From contig NZ_JOHR01000008.1 in assembly GCF_000719775.1 (NCBI RefSeq), forward strand, positions 310,001-374,000: DNA of 64,000 bases. The letters are read 5' to 3'. The stretch's first letter is position 1, and every line of letters starts with the position of its first letter. Source of the stretch: Streptomyces sp. NRRL F-5135. GTDB taxonomy: Bacteria > Actinomycetota > Actinomycetes > Streptomycetales > Streptomycetaceae. The translations under genes and the position numbers were made by a program. The notes below the pieces were generated by a model. It was not told the DNA's origin, did not search any database, and saw nothing but the letters and a program-made list of their open reading frames with translations. Below are positions 54,491 to 62,443 of the stretch, one piece after another.

Positions 54491-54660
54491 AGGCGGGGAG
54501 GCGGGGAGACCCGAGCTGCCGCGGGTTGCCCCGGGGGCGTGGCGGCGGTCGCCTGGGGGCGTGCCTGTGTCCGCGGGGGCGTGCCGGTTGTCCGGGCGTC
54601 TCGGGGTCGTGGCGGCCGGCTGGGCGACCTGGGCTCGTGGCGCGGATCGGCGGACGCGGG

Positions 54661-55422
54661 CTAAGGACGCGCGCGCCCCTCACGCGGTCCCGCGCCGGAC
54701 CCCGTACCGGGCCCCGCGCCGTTCCCCGCCTCCGCGCCCCCGGCGCCGCGCCGCCTGATCAGCACCGCGCGCTCCAGCAGCCCCGTCCGTGCCGCCAGGG
54801 CCGCCGCCTCCAGCCGCGACCCCACACCGAGCTTCATCAGCACCCGCTGCACATGCGTCCGCGCCGTACTGGGCGCGATGCCCATACCGGCCGCGATCAA
54901 CCGCGTGTCCTCGCCCTCCGCGACCCGTACCAGTACCTCGACCTCGCGCGGAGTGAGCAGCCGCAGCAGGCGCTGGCCCTCGTCGTCCGGCTGGGCCGCC
55001 GGGTTGAGCAGTTCGGTGAACGCGCCCTGGAGCAGCTGCGGCGCCACCGCCGCCTCCCCCGCCCGCGCCTTCACCATGGCGCGCTCGACGCCCTCGATGC
55101 GCTCGTCGTGGCGTACGTAACCGGAGGCGCCGGCCGCGAAGGCCGCTGCGATCCCGCGCGGGCTCGGCACCGGCCCGAGCACCACCACCGCCACCTGCGG
55201 GCGCTCCCGCTTGATCCGTACGACCGGGTCGAAGACGCCCGGCTCCGCCGGCGCCGCCGTGCCCATCAGGCACACCTCGGGCGCCCTGCTCACCACCAGC
55301 TCCGCGGCGCCCGCCGTGGGCGCCGCCGCCGCGAGCACCCGGTGCCCGCGCAGTTTGAGCGCCGAGGCGAGCGCCTCCGCCAGCAGCCTGTGGTCGTCGA
55401 CCACCATGAGCCGCACGCCCAT
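54661..55422 (-). CDS. LuxR-type response regulator lacking the phospho-acceptor Asp
   Basis: 253 residues from the ATG at MGVRLMVVDDH, which has GGGGAGGGGG upstream; a longer open frame continues through the spacer but is not protein-like. The receiver domain has the acidic pair D9-D10, but the phospho-acceptor site reads EVCLMGTAAP with Gly54 where Asp is expected, and the conserved lysine region reads GYVRHDE. The C-terminal LuxR helix-turn-helix is intact (LTPREVEVLVRVAEGEDTRLIAAGMGIAPSTARTHVQRVLMKLGV). It probably works without phosphorylation, by ligand or dimerisation. No kinase is adjacent. Gly/Arg-rich C-terminal tail. Confidence 0.88.
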   Translation of the reverse strand: MGVRLMVVDDHRLLAEALASALKLRGHRVLAAAAPTAGAAELVVSRAPEVCLMGTAAPAEPGVFDPVVRIKRERPQVAVVVLGPVPSPRGIAAAFAAGASGYVRHDERIEGVERAMVKARAGEAAVAPQLLQGAFTELLNPAAQPDDEGQRLLRLLTPREVEVLVRVAEGEDTRLIAAGMGIAPSTARTHVQRVLMKLGVGSRLEAAALAARTGLLERAVLIRRRGAGGAEAGNGAGPGTGSGAGPREGRARP

Positions 55423-55622
55423 CGAACAATCCCCCTCCCCGCCGGTCCCGTTCCGTGCTGGACCCCGGCCCCCCGGCCTCCTGCCCCGGCAAGCTACACG
55501 CTTGTTCGACGTCGCGCGCCCCCTAATGGTCAGAAGCCCCTCGGATTGCCGAATTCCCCGCCGTTCAGCCCGCGTTGGGCGGGAGGAAGAGATATGGAAG
55601 GGCCCCGGTCGGAGACGCGGAA

Positions 55623-55685
55623 GGGCCCCGGGCCCGTGCCGGACCGGCGGACGATGTCCGGCGGAACGGCACGGGCCCGGGGCCC
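55623..55685 (-). terminator. Strong hairpin after the beta-propeller gene
   Basis: A perfect 19-bp stem (arms at 55623-55641 and 55667-55685, GGGCCCCGGGCCCGTGCCG) with a 25-nt loop that can itself pair through CCGG. About 80 bp past the stop codon. Confidence 0.75.
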
Positions 55686-55690
55686 CGATC

Positions 55691-55755
55691 GCGCGGCGCA
55701 CGGGCGCGGCGCACGGGCGCGGCACATGGGCGCGGCGCATCGGCGCGGCGCACGG
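55691..55755. repeat. Five 13-bp tandem repeats
   Basis: GCGCGGCGCACGG x2, GCGCGGCACATGG, GCGCGGCGCATCG, GCGCGGCGCACGG, ending 11 bp before the stop codon of the beta-propeller gene on the minus strand. Confidence 0.75.
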
Positions 55756-55766
55756 GCCGCGCCGCG

Positions 55767-57719
55767 TCAGTCCCCGGCCGTCGTGAACGCGACCGCGAGA
55801 TACGACTTGTCGTCCAGCGAGGTCTCGGTCGGCTTGCTCAGCATCTTGTCGGAGATGAACATCCGGCCCTTCCCGTAAAGGATCTCGGAGTACTCCAGCG
55901 AGAAGCTGGTCTCCGCGTCCCGGACCGCCTCGTCCGCCGGATTCTCCATCAGCACCGTCTGCTTGAACGTGCTGCCGTCGATCGAGACGATCTGGCCGCC
56001 CTTGTCGTACGGGGGCACCTTGTACGCGATGATGTTGCCGCCGTCCATCCGCAGCGGAACCATCGAGTAGCGGTCGCCCGCGTCCGCCCGGTCCGAGGTG
56101 GACTTGCCGGTGGCCAGGTCGAAGGAGACGATCTCGTTCGTGTCGCCCGTCGCGCTGCTGCCCTCGTGCGCCTCGGTCGGAACGTAGAGCCGGCCGTTGC
56201 CGACGGCCAGCTGCTGGCACTGCTCGACCTCGGTGGATCCGCACCGGCCGCCGTACTTGTCGGCGTCGGCCGGGATCTTGGCCCGTAGCTTGCCGGTCTT
56301 CTCGTCGATCGAGAAGTAGTCCGAGATGCTGCTGCCGTCCTCCGCGACGTCACCGACGTTGGCGGCCACCACCAGCGGCTTGGTCGAGACGACAGCCGTC
56401 CACTCGACACCCGCGGGCATCTTGAACGAGGAGATCGGGGCGCCGGTCTCCGGGTTCATGTACTGGACGGTGAGCTGCGGGTCGTCGTACGTACCGCACT
56501 TGCGGATCGCGACCAGGGCCGGGCCGCCGGCGTACCCCTGGTCGTAGCAGCCGTCGGCGGTGACCTCGGGCTTCCAGCGGACCGTTCCGTCGGCGATGTC
56601 GAAGGCGGCGCCGCCGTCCGTGCCGCCGGCCGCGACGGTCTTCCCGCTCAGGGTGATCTCGTCGTACTTGACCTTGTCGTCACCGGCGTTGGACGCCTTG
56701 ACGGACGTGCTCCAGGCCAGCTTCCCGGCCGCGAGGTCGATGACGCCGACCTCGGTGCACGGCTGGTAGCTCTTGCCCTTGGTGACCTTGGCCGCCTCGA
56801 AGGCGATCGCCGTCTTGTCGTCGTCGGTGACGTGCTTCGTCGCGGCGCAGACCTGGCCGGGCAGCGGAATCGTCCAGAGCTGACTGCCCGTCTTGATGTC
56901 GTAGCCGACGACCTGGTTGACACCGGTCTTCACGTACGCCGTGTCGGTCAGCCAGGAGCCGTCCACCGCGGTCACGTCGGTGACCTTGGGCACGGGCAGC
57001 TGGAAGCCGACCTTGGCCGCGGGGTTGTCCGGGGCCTTCTCCTTGCCGGGCCCGTCCGGGGCCTTGCCGCCGCCCTCGGAGGAGTCCGACGAGCCGCCCT
57101 TCGCCTCGTTCTTCGGGTCGTCGCCGCCGTCGGACGAGGCGAACCAGATGCCGCCGCCGATGATCAGCACGACGGCGACGGCCGCGGCGATGATGATCTG
57201 CATCTGGGCGGTCAGCTTCTTGCCGCCCCCGCCGCCGGGGCCACCGCCCTGTTGGAGCGGCTGCGTGTACGGGCCCTGCGGGCCGTACGGACCGGGCTGA
57301 CCGTACGGGCCGGGCTGGGCGTAGGGACCAGGCTGACCGTACGGGCCCGGCGGCTGCTGACCGGGCTGGCCGGGCTGACCCGGGTAGCCGTAGCCCGGTT
57401 GCTGCTGCGGATATCCGTACCCCGGCTGGCCGGGCTGGGCCGGCTGACCCGGTTGCTGCTGCGGGTAGCCGTATCCCGGCTCGACCGGCCGGCCCGGCTG
57501 GACCGGCGGGCCCTGCGGCGCGGACGGCGGCTGCGCCGGAGGCTGCGGAGGCGGTCCGGCAGGGGGTGGCCCGGCAGGGGGCTGTCCCGCCGGAGGCGGC
57601 GGGGTGCCGTACCCGCCCGGCGGCGGGTCCTGCGGAGCGCCGAACCCTCCCTGCGGGGACTTGTGCGGTTCACTCGGTGGCTGCTGTGGAGGTTGAGGTG
57701 GCTGGGGCGGCTGCGTCAT
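55767..57719 (-). CDS. Membrane-anchored PQQ-like beta-propeller protein (paralogue 1)
   Basis: 650 residues. N-terminal about 170 are Pro/Gly/Gln/Tyr-rich with repeated QPGYGYPQQ and GPYGQPGPY units, cytosolic. One transmembrane helix ([24 protein letters not shown], about 178-201) precedes an acidic Gly/Lys/Ser linker. An extracellular beta-propeller of PQQ_2/WD-like blades follows ([75 protein letters not shown]), with several cysteines. Function unknown; perhaps an extracytoplasmic sensing or assembly scaffold. Arose by duplication together with the next upstream gene, which has the same architecture. Confidence 0.85.
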   Translation of the reverse strand: MTQPPQPPQPPQQPPSEPHKSPQGGFGAPQDPPPGGYGTPPPPAGQPPAGPPPAGPPPQPPAQPPSAPQGPPVQPGRPVEPGYGYPQQQPGQPAQPGQPGYGYPQQQPGYGYPGQPGQPGQQPPGPYGQPGPYAQPGPYGQPGPYGPQGPYTQPLQQGGGPGGGGGKKLTAQMQIIIAAAVAVVLIIGGGIWFASSDGGDDPKNEAKGGSSDSSEGGGKAPDGPGKEKAPDNPAAKVGFQLPVPKVTDVTAVDGSWLTDTAYVKTGVNQVVGYDIKTGSQLWTIPLPGQVCAATKHVTDDDKTAIAFEAAKVTKGKSYQPCTEVGVIDLAAGKLAWSTSVKASNAGDDKVKYDEITLSGKTVAAGGTDGGAAFDIADGTVRWKPEVTADGCYDQGYAGGPALVAIRKCGTYDDPQLTVQYMNPETGAPISSFKMPAGVEWTAVVSTKPLVVAANVGDVAEDGSSISDYFSIDEKTGKLRAKIPADADKYGGRCGSTEVEQCQQLAVGNGRLYVPTEAHEGSSATGDTNEIVSFDLATGKSTSDRADAGDRYSMVPLRMDGGNIIAYKVPPYDKGGQIVSIDGSTFKQTVLMENPADEAVRDAETSFSLEYSEILYGKGRMFISDKMLSKPTETSLDDKSYLAVAFTTAGD

Positions 57720-57868
57720 GGCGTACGTCGTACCTCGGAGAAGAAGTCACGGAAAGGGAAGCGCGCGTCTGGAACCCGCGCACAGGGCCAGTGCCCCTCC
57801 CGGTACTGCGGGAGGAGGGAAGGAACGGGAAGAGAAGAAGAGAAGGCGAGGACGCGCCCGGGACCTGA

Positions 57869-59788
57869 TCAGTCCTCGAAGGCCATCATCGTCTTCGTCT
57901 GCTTCTCCTCCTCGTCGCTGCTCGCGCTGACCCGGCCGCTGGCCAGGTAGAACCGGCCGTCCGCGTACAGCATCTTCGGCGAGTAGAACGACGACTCGAT
58001 CTCGGACGTGGAGGCCGGGTGCCGCTGGATCACCTTGGGCGCGCCACCGGTCGGGGCGATCGTCGCGACCGAGCCGCCCTCGTTGTACGAGGCGCCCATG
58101 TAGACGAGGACCTTGCCGTCCTCCATGCCCATCGGCTCCATCTCGCGGCCCTCGGGCGCCTTGGAGCGCCACTTCGCCTTGCCGGTGTCGAGGTTGAAGG
58201 CGACGACCTCGTTGGTCGCCGAACTGCCGCTCTCGTCGGGCTCGGTCGACATGTAGAAGGTGTTCGCGTCGGCGGCGACGCCGGTGCAGCCCTCCAGGTT
58301 CTCGCCGAACACGACGAAGGAACCCACGCAGCGCGGCGCGAACTTGTCGTCGCCGCCGTCGATCTGCGAGCGCGCCGAGCCGTCCGCGTTGAGCGCGAGG
58401 ATGCTCCAGCTCTTCTCGTCGTCGTTCTTGACGGAGACGACGAGCGGGTTGACCGAGTAGGCCTTGTCGACGGTCCAGTTCTCCTTGAGCTTGTACGTCC
58501 ACTTGGCCTTGCCGGTGGCGGGGTCAAGCTCCTGTATCTGGTTCTGCTCGGTGTCGTAGTCGGCCGTGGGGCAGCTCTCGGCGGCTATGAGCTTGGCGCC
58601 GCCGGCGAACGCGTAGGGCTGGCACTCGCCCGGCAGTTTGCCGAACAGTTCCGTGCCGTCGCTCACCCGGTAGGCGTCGGAGTTGCCGGTGCGGGCGGCG
58701 GTGACCGTGTCCCCGCTGATGGCCAGCGTGATGTCGCCCAGCATGTCGAAGTTGCCGCGCTCGGCGACCTCCTTCTTCCAGCCGCCCTTGCCGTTCGTGG
58801 CGTCCACCATCTGCAACTGGTTGCACTTGGCCTTGTCGCTGGTCCCGCTCTTGTACGCGATGACGAGCTTGCCGTCGGCCGTGGGCGTCTGGGGGGCCGC
58901 GCACACCTCGGCGGGCAGCGTCAGCGTCCACTTCTTCTTGCCGTCGGCGGCCGAGTAGCCCGCGATGCTCTTGAACATGGCCTTCACGACGGTGTCCCCG
59001 ACGATCCACGGGCCGTACACGTCCGCGCCGTTGCGCGGCAGGTCCACGTCGTTGGTCTGGAGCCAGGAGATCTTGGACTCGCCGTCCTTGCGCCCGGCGT
59101 TGAGGTCGTCCTCCGCCGCGCGGCCGCCGCCGGTCCCGTCACCCTTGTCGATGCCGGACGAACCCTTGCGCTTGGCGTCCCCGCTCTCGCCCGCTACGGG
59201 CTTGGAGCCGCCCTCGTCGTCGCCGCTGAGGGCGAACCACGTTCCGCCGCCTATGACGAGCAGCGCGGCGGCGGCCGAGGCGACGATGATGCCGGGCTTG
59301 CCCTTGAAGAAGTCCTTGCCGCCGCCACTGCCGCTGCCGCCGCCGGGCGGGGGTGTCGGGGCGCCGGGGTACTGCTGGGGCGGGTAGCCGCCGCCGTACG
59401 GTCCGGCCTGCTGGGCGTACGGCCCTGCCTGCTGACCATAGGTACCGGGCTGCTGGCCGTACGGTCCGGGCTGGGCGTAGGGGCCCGGCTGCTGGCCGTA
59501 CGGTCCCGGCTGCGGGGCCTGGGGGTAGCCGTACCCGGGCTGTGCGGGCGGCTGTTGCGGATATCCGTACCCCGGCTGCCCCGGCGGGGTCTGGGGCGAC
59601 CCCGGCGGAGTCTGGGGCGACCCCGGCGGAGTCTGGGGCGGCATCTGGGGCGCCCCCTGCGGGGGCGGTGGGCTCTGGGGCGGCGGGCCCTGCGGGGCCT
59701 GCGGCGGGCCGGTCGGGGCCTGCGGCGGCGGATCCTGCGGAGCGCCGAAGCCTCCCTGCGGCGGTTGCTGTTCGGGCGGCTGGGTCAT
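57869..59788 (-). CDS. Membrane-anchored PQQ-like beta-propeller protein (paralogue 2)
   Basis: 639 residues from the ATG at MTQPPEQ, with GGGGGAAG upstream (an ATG seven codons earlier overlaps that site). Same plan as its downstream neighbour: Pro/Gly/Gln/Tyr-rich N-terminus, transmembrane helix (GIIVASAAAALLVIGGGTWFALSG, about 175-198), linker, and beta-propeller with blades such as SIAGYSAADGKKKWTLTLPAEVCAAP, IQELDPATGKAKWTYKLKENW, VAFNLDTGKAKWRSKAP. Both proteins end in a similar [38 protein letters not shown] motif. Co-directional with a 149-bp gap, so they may be cotranscribed. Function unknown. Confidence 0.85.
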   Translation of the reverse strand: MTQPPEQQPPQGGFGAPQDPPPQAPTGPPQAPQGPPPQSPPPPQGAPQMPPQTPPGSPQTPPGSPQTPPGQPGYGYPQQPPAQPGYGYPQAPQPGPYGQQPGPYAQPGPYGQQPGTYGQQAGPYAQQAGPYGGGYPPQQYPGAPTPPPGGGSGSGGGKDFFKGKPGIIVASAAAALLVIGGGTWFALSGDDEGGSKPVAGESGDAKRKGSSGIDKGDGTGGGRAAEDDLNAGRKDGESKISWLQTNDVDLPRNGADVYGPWIVGDTVVKAMFKSIAGYSAADGKKKWTLTLPAEVCAAPQTPTADGKLVIAYKSGTSDKAKCNQLQMVDATNGKGGWKKEVAERGNFDMLGDITLAISGDTVTAARTGNSDAYRVSDGTELFGKLPGECQPYAFAGGAKLIAAESCPTADYDTEQNQIQELDPATGKAKWTYKLKENWTVDKAYSVNPLVVSVKNDDEKSWSILALNADGSARSQIDGGDDKFAPRCVGSFVVFGENLEGCTGVAADANTFYMSTEPDESGSSATNEVVAFNLDTGKAKWRSKAPEGREMEPMGMEDGKVLVYMGASYNEGGSVATIAPTGGAPKVIQRHPASTSEIESSFYSPKMLYADGRFYLASGRVSASSDEEEKQTKTMMAFED

Positions 59789-59945
59789 CAGCGCTTCCCC
59801 CTTTTTCATACGGACCGCCGCCCGGTCGGCCTCCCCCGCGATTCCGGTGGATGACCTCCGGAATGGAGCGATTCGGGCGGTGGTTTCCGCATCGTCACAT
59901 CAGTCGAGCGGGGCTTCTTTGTATCACTCGGACCCCACTACAGGA

Positions 59946-59984
59946 GGGCCGGTCCCGCCCCTGTACCCAAGGGAGGACCGGCCC
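59946..59984 (-). terminator. Terminator of the ABC-F gene
   Basis: 10-bp perfect stem GGGCCGGTCC / GGACCGGCCC with an internal CCCT/AGGG helix in the 19-nt loop, about 46 bp past the ABC-F stop codon. Confidence 0.7.
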
Positions 59985-60030
59985 GTGATGCGGTCGTTAT
60001 GGCCTCTGCACGCGGTCTCTACAGGTCGGC

Positions 60031-61938
60031 TCAGGCGCTCTCCGCCAGCTCCAGCCACCGCGTTTCCAACTCTTCCCGGGTGCCCGCGAGTTCACGGAGC
60101 TCACCGTCCAGTTTCGCCACTTTCTCGAAATCCGTGGGGTTGTCGGCGATCTCCTGGTGAAGGGCCGCCTCCCGGTCGGAGAGCTTGTCCAGCTGCCGCT
60201 CGATCTTCTGGAGCTCCTTCTTCGCGGCGCGGCTGTCCTTGGCGGAGGACACGCCGGCCCCGGCTCCCGAGCCGGCCCCTGAACCGACCCCGCCCCCCGC
60301 GGCGGAACGCGCGCCGGACGACTGGCCGGCCTGCCCGGCCCGGGCGGGCGACGAGGAGCCCGCGGGCGAGGCGACCGACGAAGCGGAAGCGGCCGGCGCC
60401 TCGGCCTGCTTCGCGCGCCGTTCCAGGTACTCCTCGATCCCGCGCGGCAGCATCCGCAGGGTCATGTCCCCGAGCAGGGCCATCACCTTGTCGGTGGTGC
60501 GCTCGATGAAGAACCGGTCGTGGGAGATCACGACCAACGAGCCCGGCCAGCCGTCGAGCAGGTCCTCGAGCTGGGTGAGCGTCTCGATGTCGAGGTCGTT
60601 GGTCGGCTCGTCCAGGAAGAGGACGTTCGGCTCGTCCATCAGCAGCCGCAGCAGCTGGAGCCGGCGCCGCTCACCGCCGGAGAGGTCCCCGACGGGCGTC
60701 CACTGCTTCTCCTTCGTGAAACCGAACTGCTCACACAGCTGGCCCGCGGTCATCTCCCGGCCCTTGCCCAGGTCGACCCGGTCCCGTACCCGCTGAACCG
60801 CTTCGAGGACCCGCAGCGCCGGGTCGAGCTCGGCCACCTCCTGGGAGAGGTACGCGAGCCGGACCGTCTTGCCGACGACGACCCGGCCGGCCGCCGGCTG
60901 CGCGTCGCCCTGGCTACGGGCGGCCTCGGCGAGCGCGCTCAGCAGCGAGGTCTTGCCCGCGCCGTTCACCCCGACCAGGCCGATCCGGTCGCCGGGGCCG
61001 AGCTGCCAGGTGAGGTGACGGAGCAGTACCTTCGGCCCGGCCTGGACGGTCACGTCCTCCAGGTCGAAGACGGTCTTGCCGAGCCGCGCGTTCGCGAACC
61101 TCATCAGCTCGGAGGTGTCACGGGGCGGGGGGACGTCTGCGATCAGGTCGTTGGCCGCCTCCACCCGGAACCGCGGCTTGGACGTACGGGCGGGCGCGCC
61201 CCGGCGCAGCCAGGCCAGCTCCTTGCGCACCAGGTTCTGCCGCTTGGCCTCCTCCGTCGCGGCGATGCGCTCGCGCTCGGCGCGGGCGAAGACGTAGTCG
61301 GAGTAGCCGCCCTCGTACTCGTGCACCACGCCGCGCTGGACGTCCCACATGCGCGTACAGACCTGGTCGAGGAACCACCGGTCGTGCGTCACACAGACGA
61401 GGGCGGACCGGCGGGCCCGCAGGTGCCCCGCCAGCCAGGCGATGCCCTCGACGTCGAGGTGGTTGGTGGGCTCGTCCAGCACGATCAGGTCGGGCTCGCC
61501 GATGAGTAGCTTGGCGAGCGCGATCCGGCGCCGCTCGCCGCCGGAGAGCGGGCCGATGACGGTGTCGAGCCCCTGGGGGAACCCGGGCAGGTCGAGCCCG
61601 CCGAACAGCCCGGTGAGCACGTCCCGGATCCGCGCGCTGCCGGCCCACTCGTGGTCGGCGAGATCCCCGATGACCTCGTGCCGGACGGTGGCCGCGGGAT
61701 CGAGCGAGTCATGCTGGGTCAGCACCCCGAGCCGCAGCCCGCCACTGTGCGTGACGCGCCCGGTGTCGGCCTCCTCCAGCTTGGCGAGGAGACGGATGAG
61801 GGTCGTCTTGCCGTCCCCGTTGCGGCCCACGACACCGATCCGGTCGCCCTCGGAGACGCCGAGAGAAACGCCGTCGAGCAGCGCACGAGTGCCGTACACC
61901 TTGGTGACTGTCTCGACATTGACCAGATTGACGGCCAT
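60031..61938 (-). CDS. ABC-F family ATPase (Uup-like)
   Basis: 635 residues from the ATG at MAVNLVNVE. Duplicated soluble ATPase without membrane domains, of the ABC-F class that acts on ribosomes. First cassette: Walker A GRNGDGKT, signature LSGGERRRI, Walker B LIVLDEPTNHLD. Second: GVNGAGKT, LSGGERRRL, VLFLDEPTNDLD. The interdomain linker (about 240-320) contains the P-site tRNA-interaction motif region. A Ser/Ala/Gly-rich spacer leads to the C-terminal coiled coil (KELQKIERQLDKLSDREAALHQEIADNPTDFEKVAKLDGELRELAGTREELETRWLELAE) of Uup proteins. Probably housekeeping; an antibiotic-resistance role is not supported by context. Confidence 0.92.
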   Translation of the reverse strand: MAVNLVNVETVTKVYGTRALLDGVSLGVSEGDRIGVVGRNGDGKTTLIRLLAKLEEADTGRVTHSGGLRLGVLTQHDSLDPAATVRHEVIGDLADHEWAGSARIRDVLTGLFGGLDLPGFPQGLDTVIGPLSGGERRRIALAKLLIGEPDLIVLDEPTNHLDVEGIAWLAGHLRARRSALVCVTHDRWFLDQVCTRMWDVQRGVVHEYEGGYSDYVFARAERERIAATEEAKRQNLVRKELAWLRRGAPARTSKPRFRVEAANDLIADVPPPRDTSELMRFANARLGKTVFDLEDVTVQAGPKVLLRHLTWQLGPGDRIGLVGVNGAGKTSLLSALAEAARSQGDAQPAAGRVVVGKTVRLAYLSQEVAELDPALRVLEAVQRVRDRVDLGKGREMTAGQLCEQFGFTKEKQWTPVGDLSGGERRRLQLLRLLMDEPNVLFLDEPTNDLDIETLTQLEDLLDGWPGSLVVISHDRFFIERTTDKVMALLGDMTLRMLPRGIEEYLERRAKQAEAPAASASSVASPAGSSSPARAGQAGQSSGARSAAGGGVGSGAGSGAGAGVSSAKDSRAAKKELQKIERQLDKLSDREAALHQEIADNPTDFEKVAKLDGELRELAGTREELETRWLELAESA

Positions 61939-62134
61939 CAACGCTCCTGTACGGGGGGATCGGTCAGCGTCCCAGCGTAGTCGCCGTGAGCGGAGCGTTG
62001 GTCTTGGGCGAAATGTCGGGCGCTTCACCCCCTGGCTCCCCCGCCCTCCCCGTGGTCCCTTGCCCGGCGAAACCGACTGACCAGTAGGATTGGCGCAGAG
62101 TATTCAAGACGCTACGGACCGACATGGGGGCCGA

Positions 62135-62434
62135 ATGGGCTGGGACCTCAACATCTCCGCAGGCGAACTCAGGGCGTCGGCGGGGGCGGCGGACAGCCTG
62201 GTAACGGATCTGCAGCCGTTCCTGCGGAAGGCACTCGCCGATCTGACGGACGCGTCCGTGACATTCCGCGACTGGACGGCAGGCCCTCGGATGGCGGAGA
62301 CGAGCGACGGCTGGGGCAGCGCACTCGGCACCCTCCGCGACGACCTGTCGCTGCACGCGGTGGGTATGCGCATGCTCGCTGACGGTCGCGACATCATGGA
62401 ACAGGATGTCATCAGCTGTTTCAGAGGCTGGTGA
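62135..62434 (+). CDS. Small WXG100/ESX-like protein
   Basis: 99 residues from the ATG at MGWDLNIS, directly after a GGGGG ribosome site. Mostly alpha-helical: LRASAGAADSLVTDLQPFLRKALADLTDASVTFRDW... MAETSDGWGSALGTLRDDLSLHAVGMRMLADGRDIME. The central GWG turn between two helices and the size fit WXG100-type or PE-like secretion partners. It is nine bp upstream of the DUF1023 hydrolase gene, whose N-terminal region is likewise helical, so the two probably form a pair. Confidence 0.65.
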   Translation: MGWDLNISAGELRASAGAADSLVTDLQPFLRKALADLTDASVTFRDWTAGPRMAETSDGWGSALGTLRDDLSLHAVGMRMLADGRDIMEQDVISCFRGW

Positions 62435-62443
62435 GACCGAAGA

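Larger units (their letters stand above)
54355..54660. other. gal promoter region and GGGGCAGT repeat tract
   Basis: No gene. On the minus strand a TATGAT (-10-like) hexamer lies at 54415-54410 and TTGACC at about 54433-54428, but their spacing (12 bp) is too short for a standard pair. Direct repeats flank the -10. Further out lie the GGGGCAGT repeats and GC-rich filler. Confidence 0.5.
55423..55766. other. Spacer with terminator and 13-bp repeats
   Basis: No gene. Holds a very strong hairpin and a repeat array, both listed separately, at the 3' end of the beta-propeller gene, and the promoter of the response regulator gene near 55430-55560. Confidence 0.55.

Noticed and set aside
60031..61938. 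ABC-F protein as an antibiotic-resistance determinant
   Set aside because: Uup-type C-terminal coiled coil and a housekeeping neighbourhood without a biosynthetic cluster do not support it.
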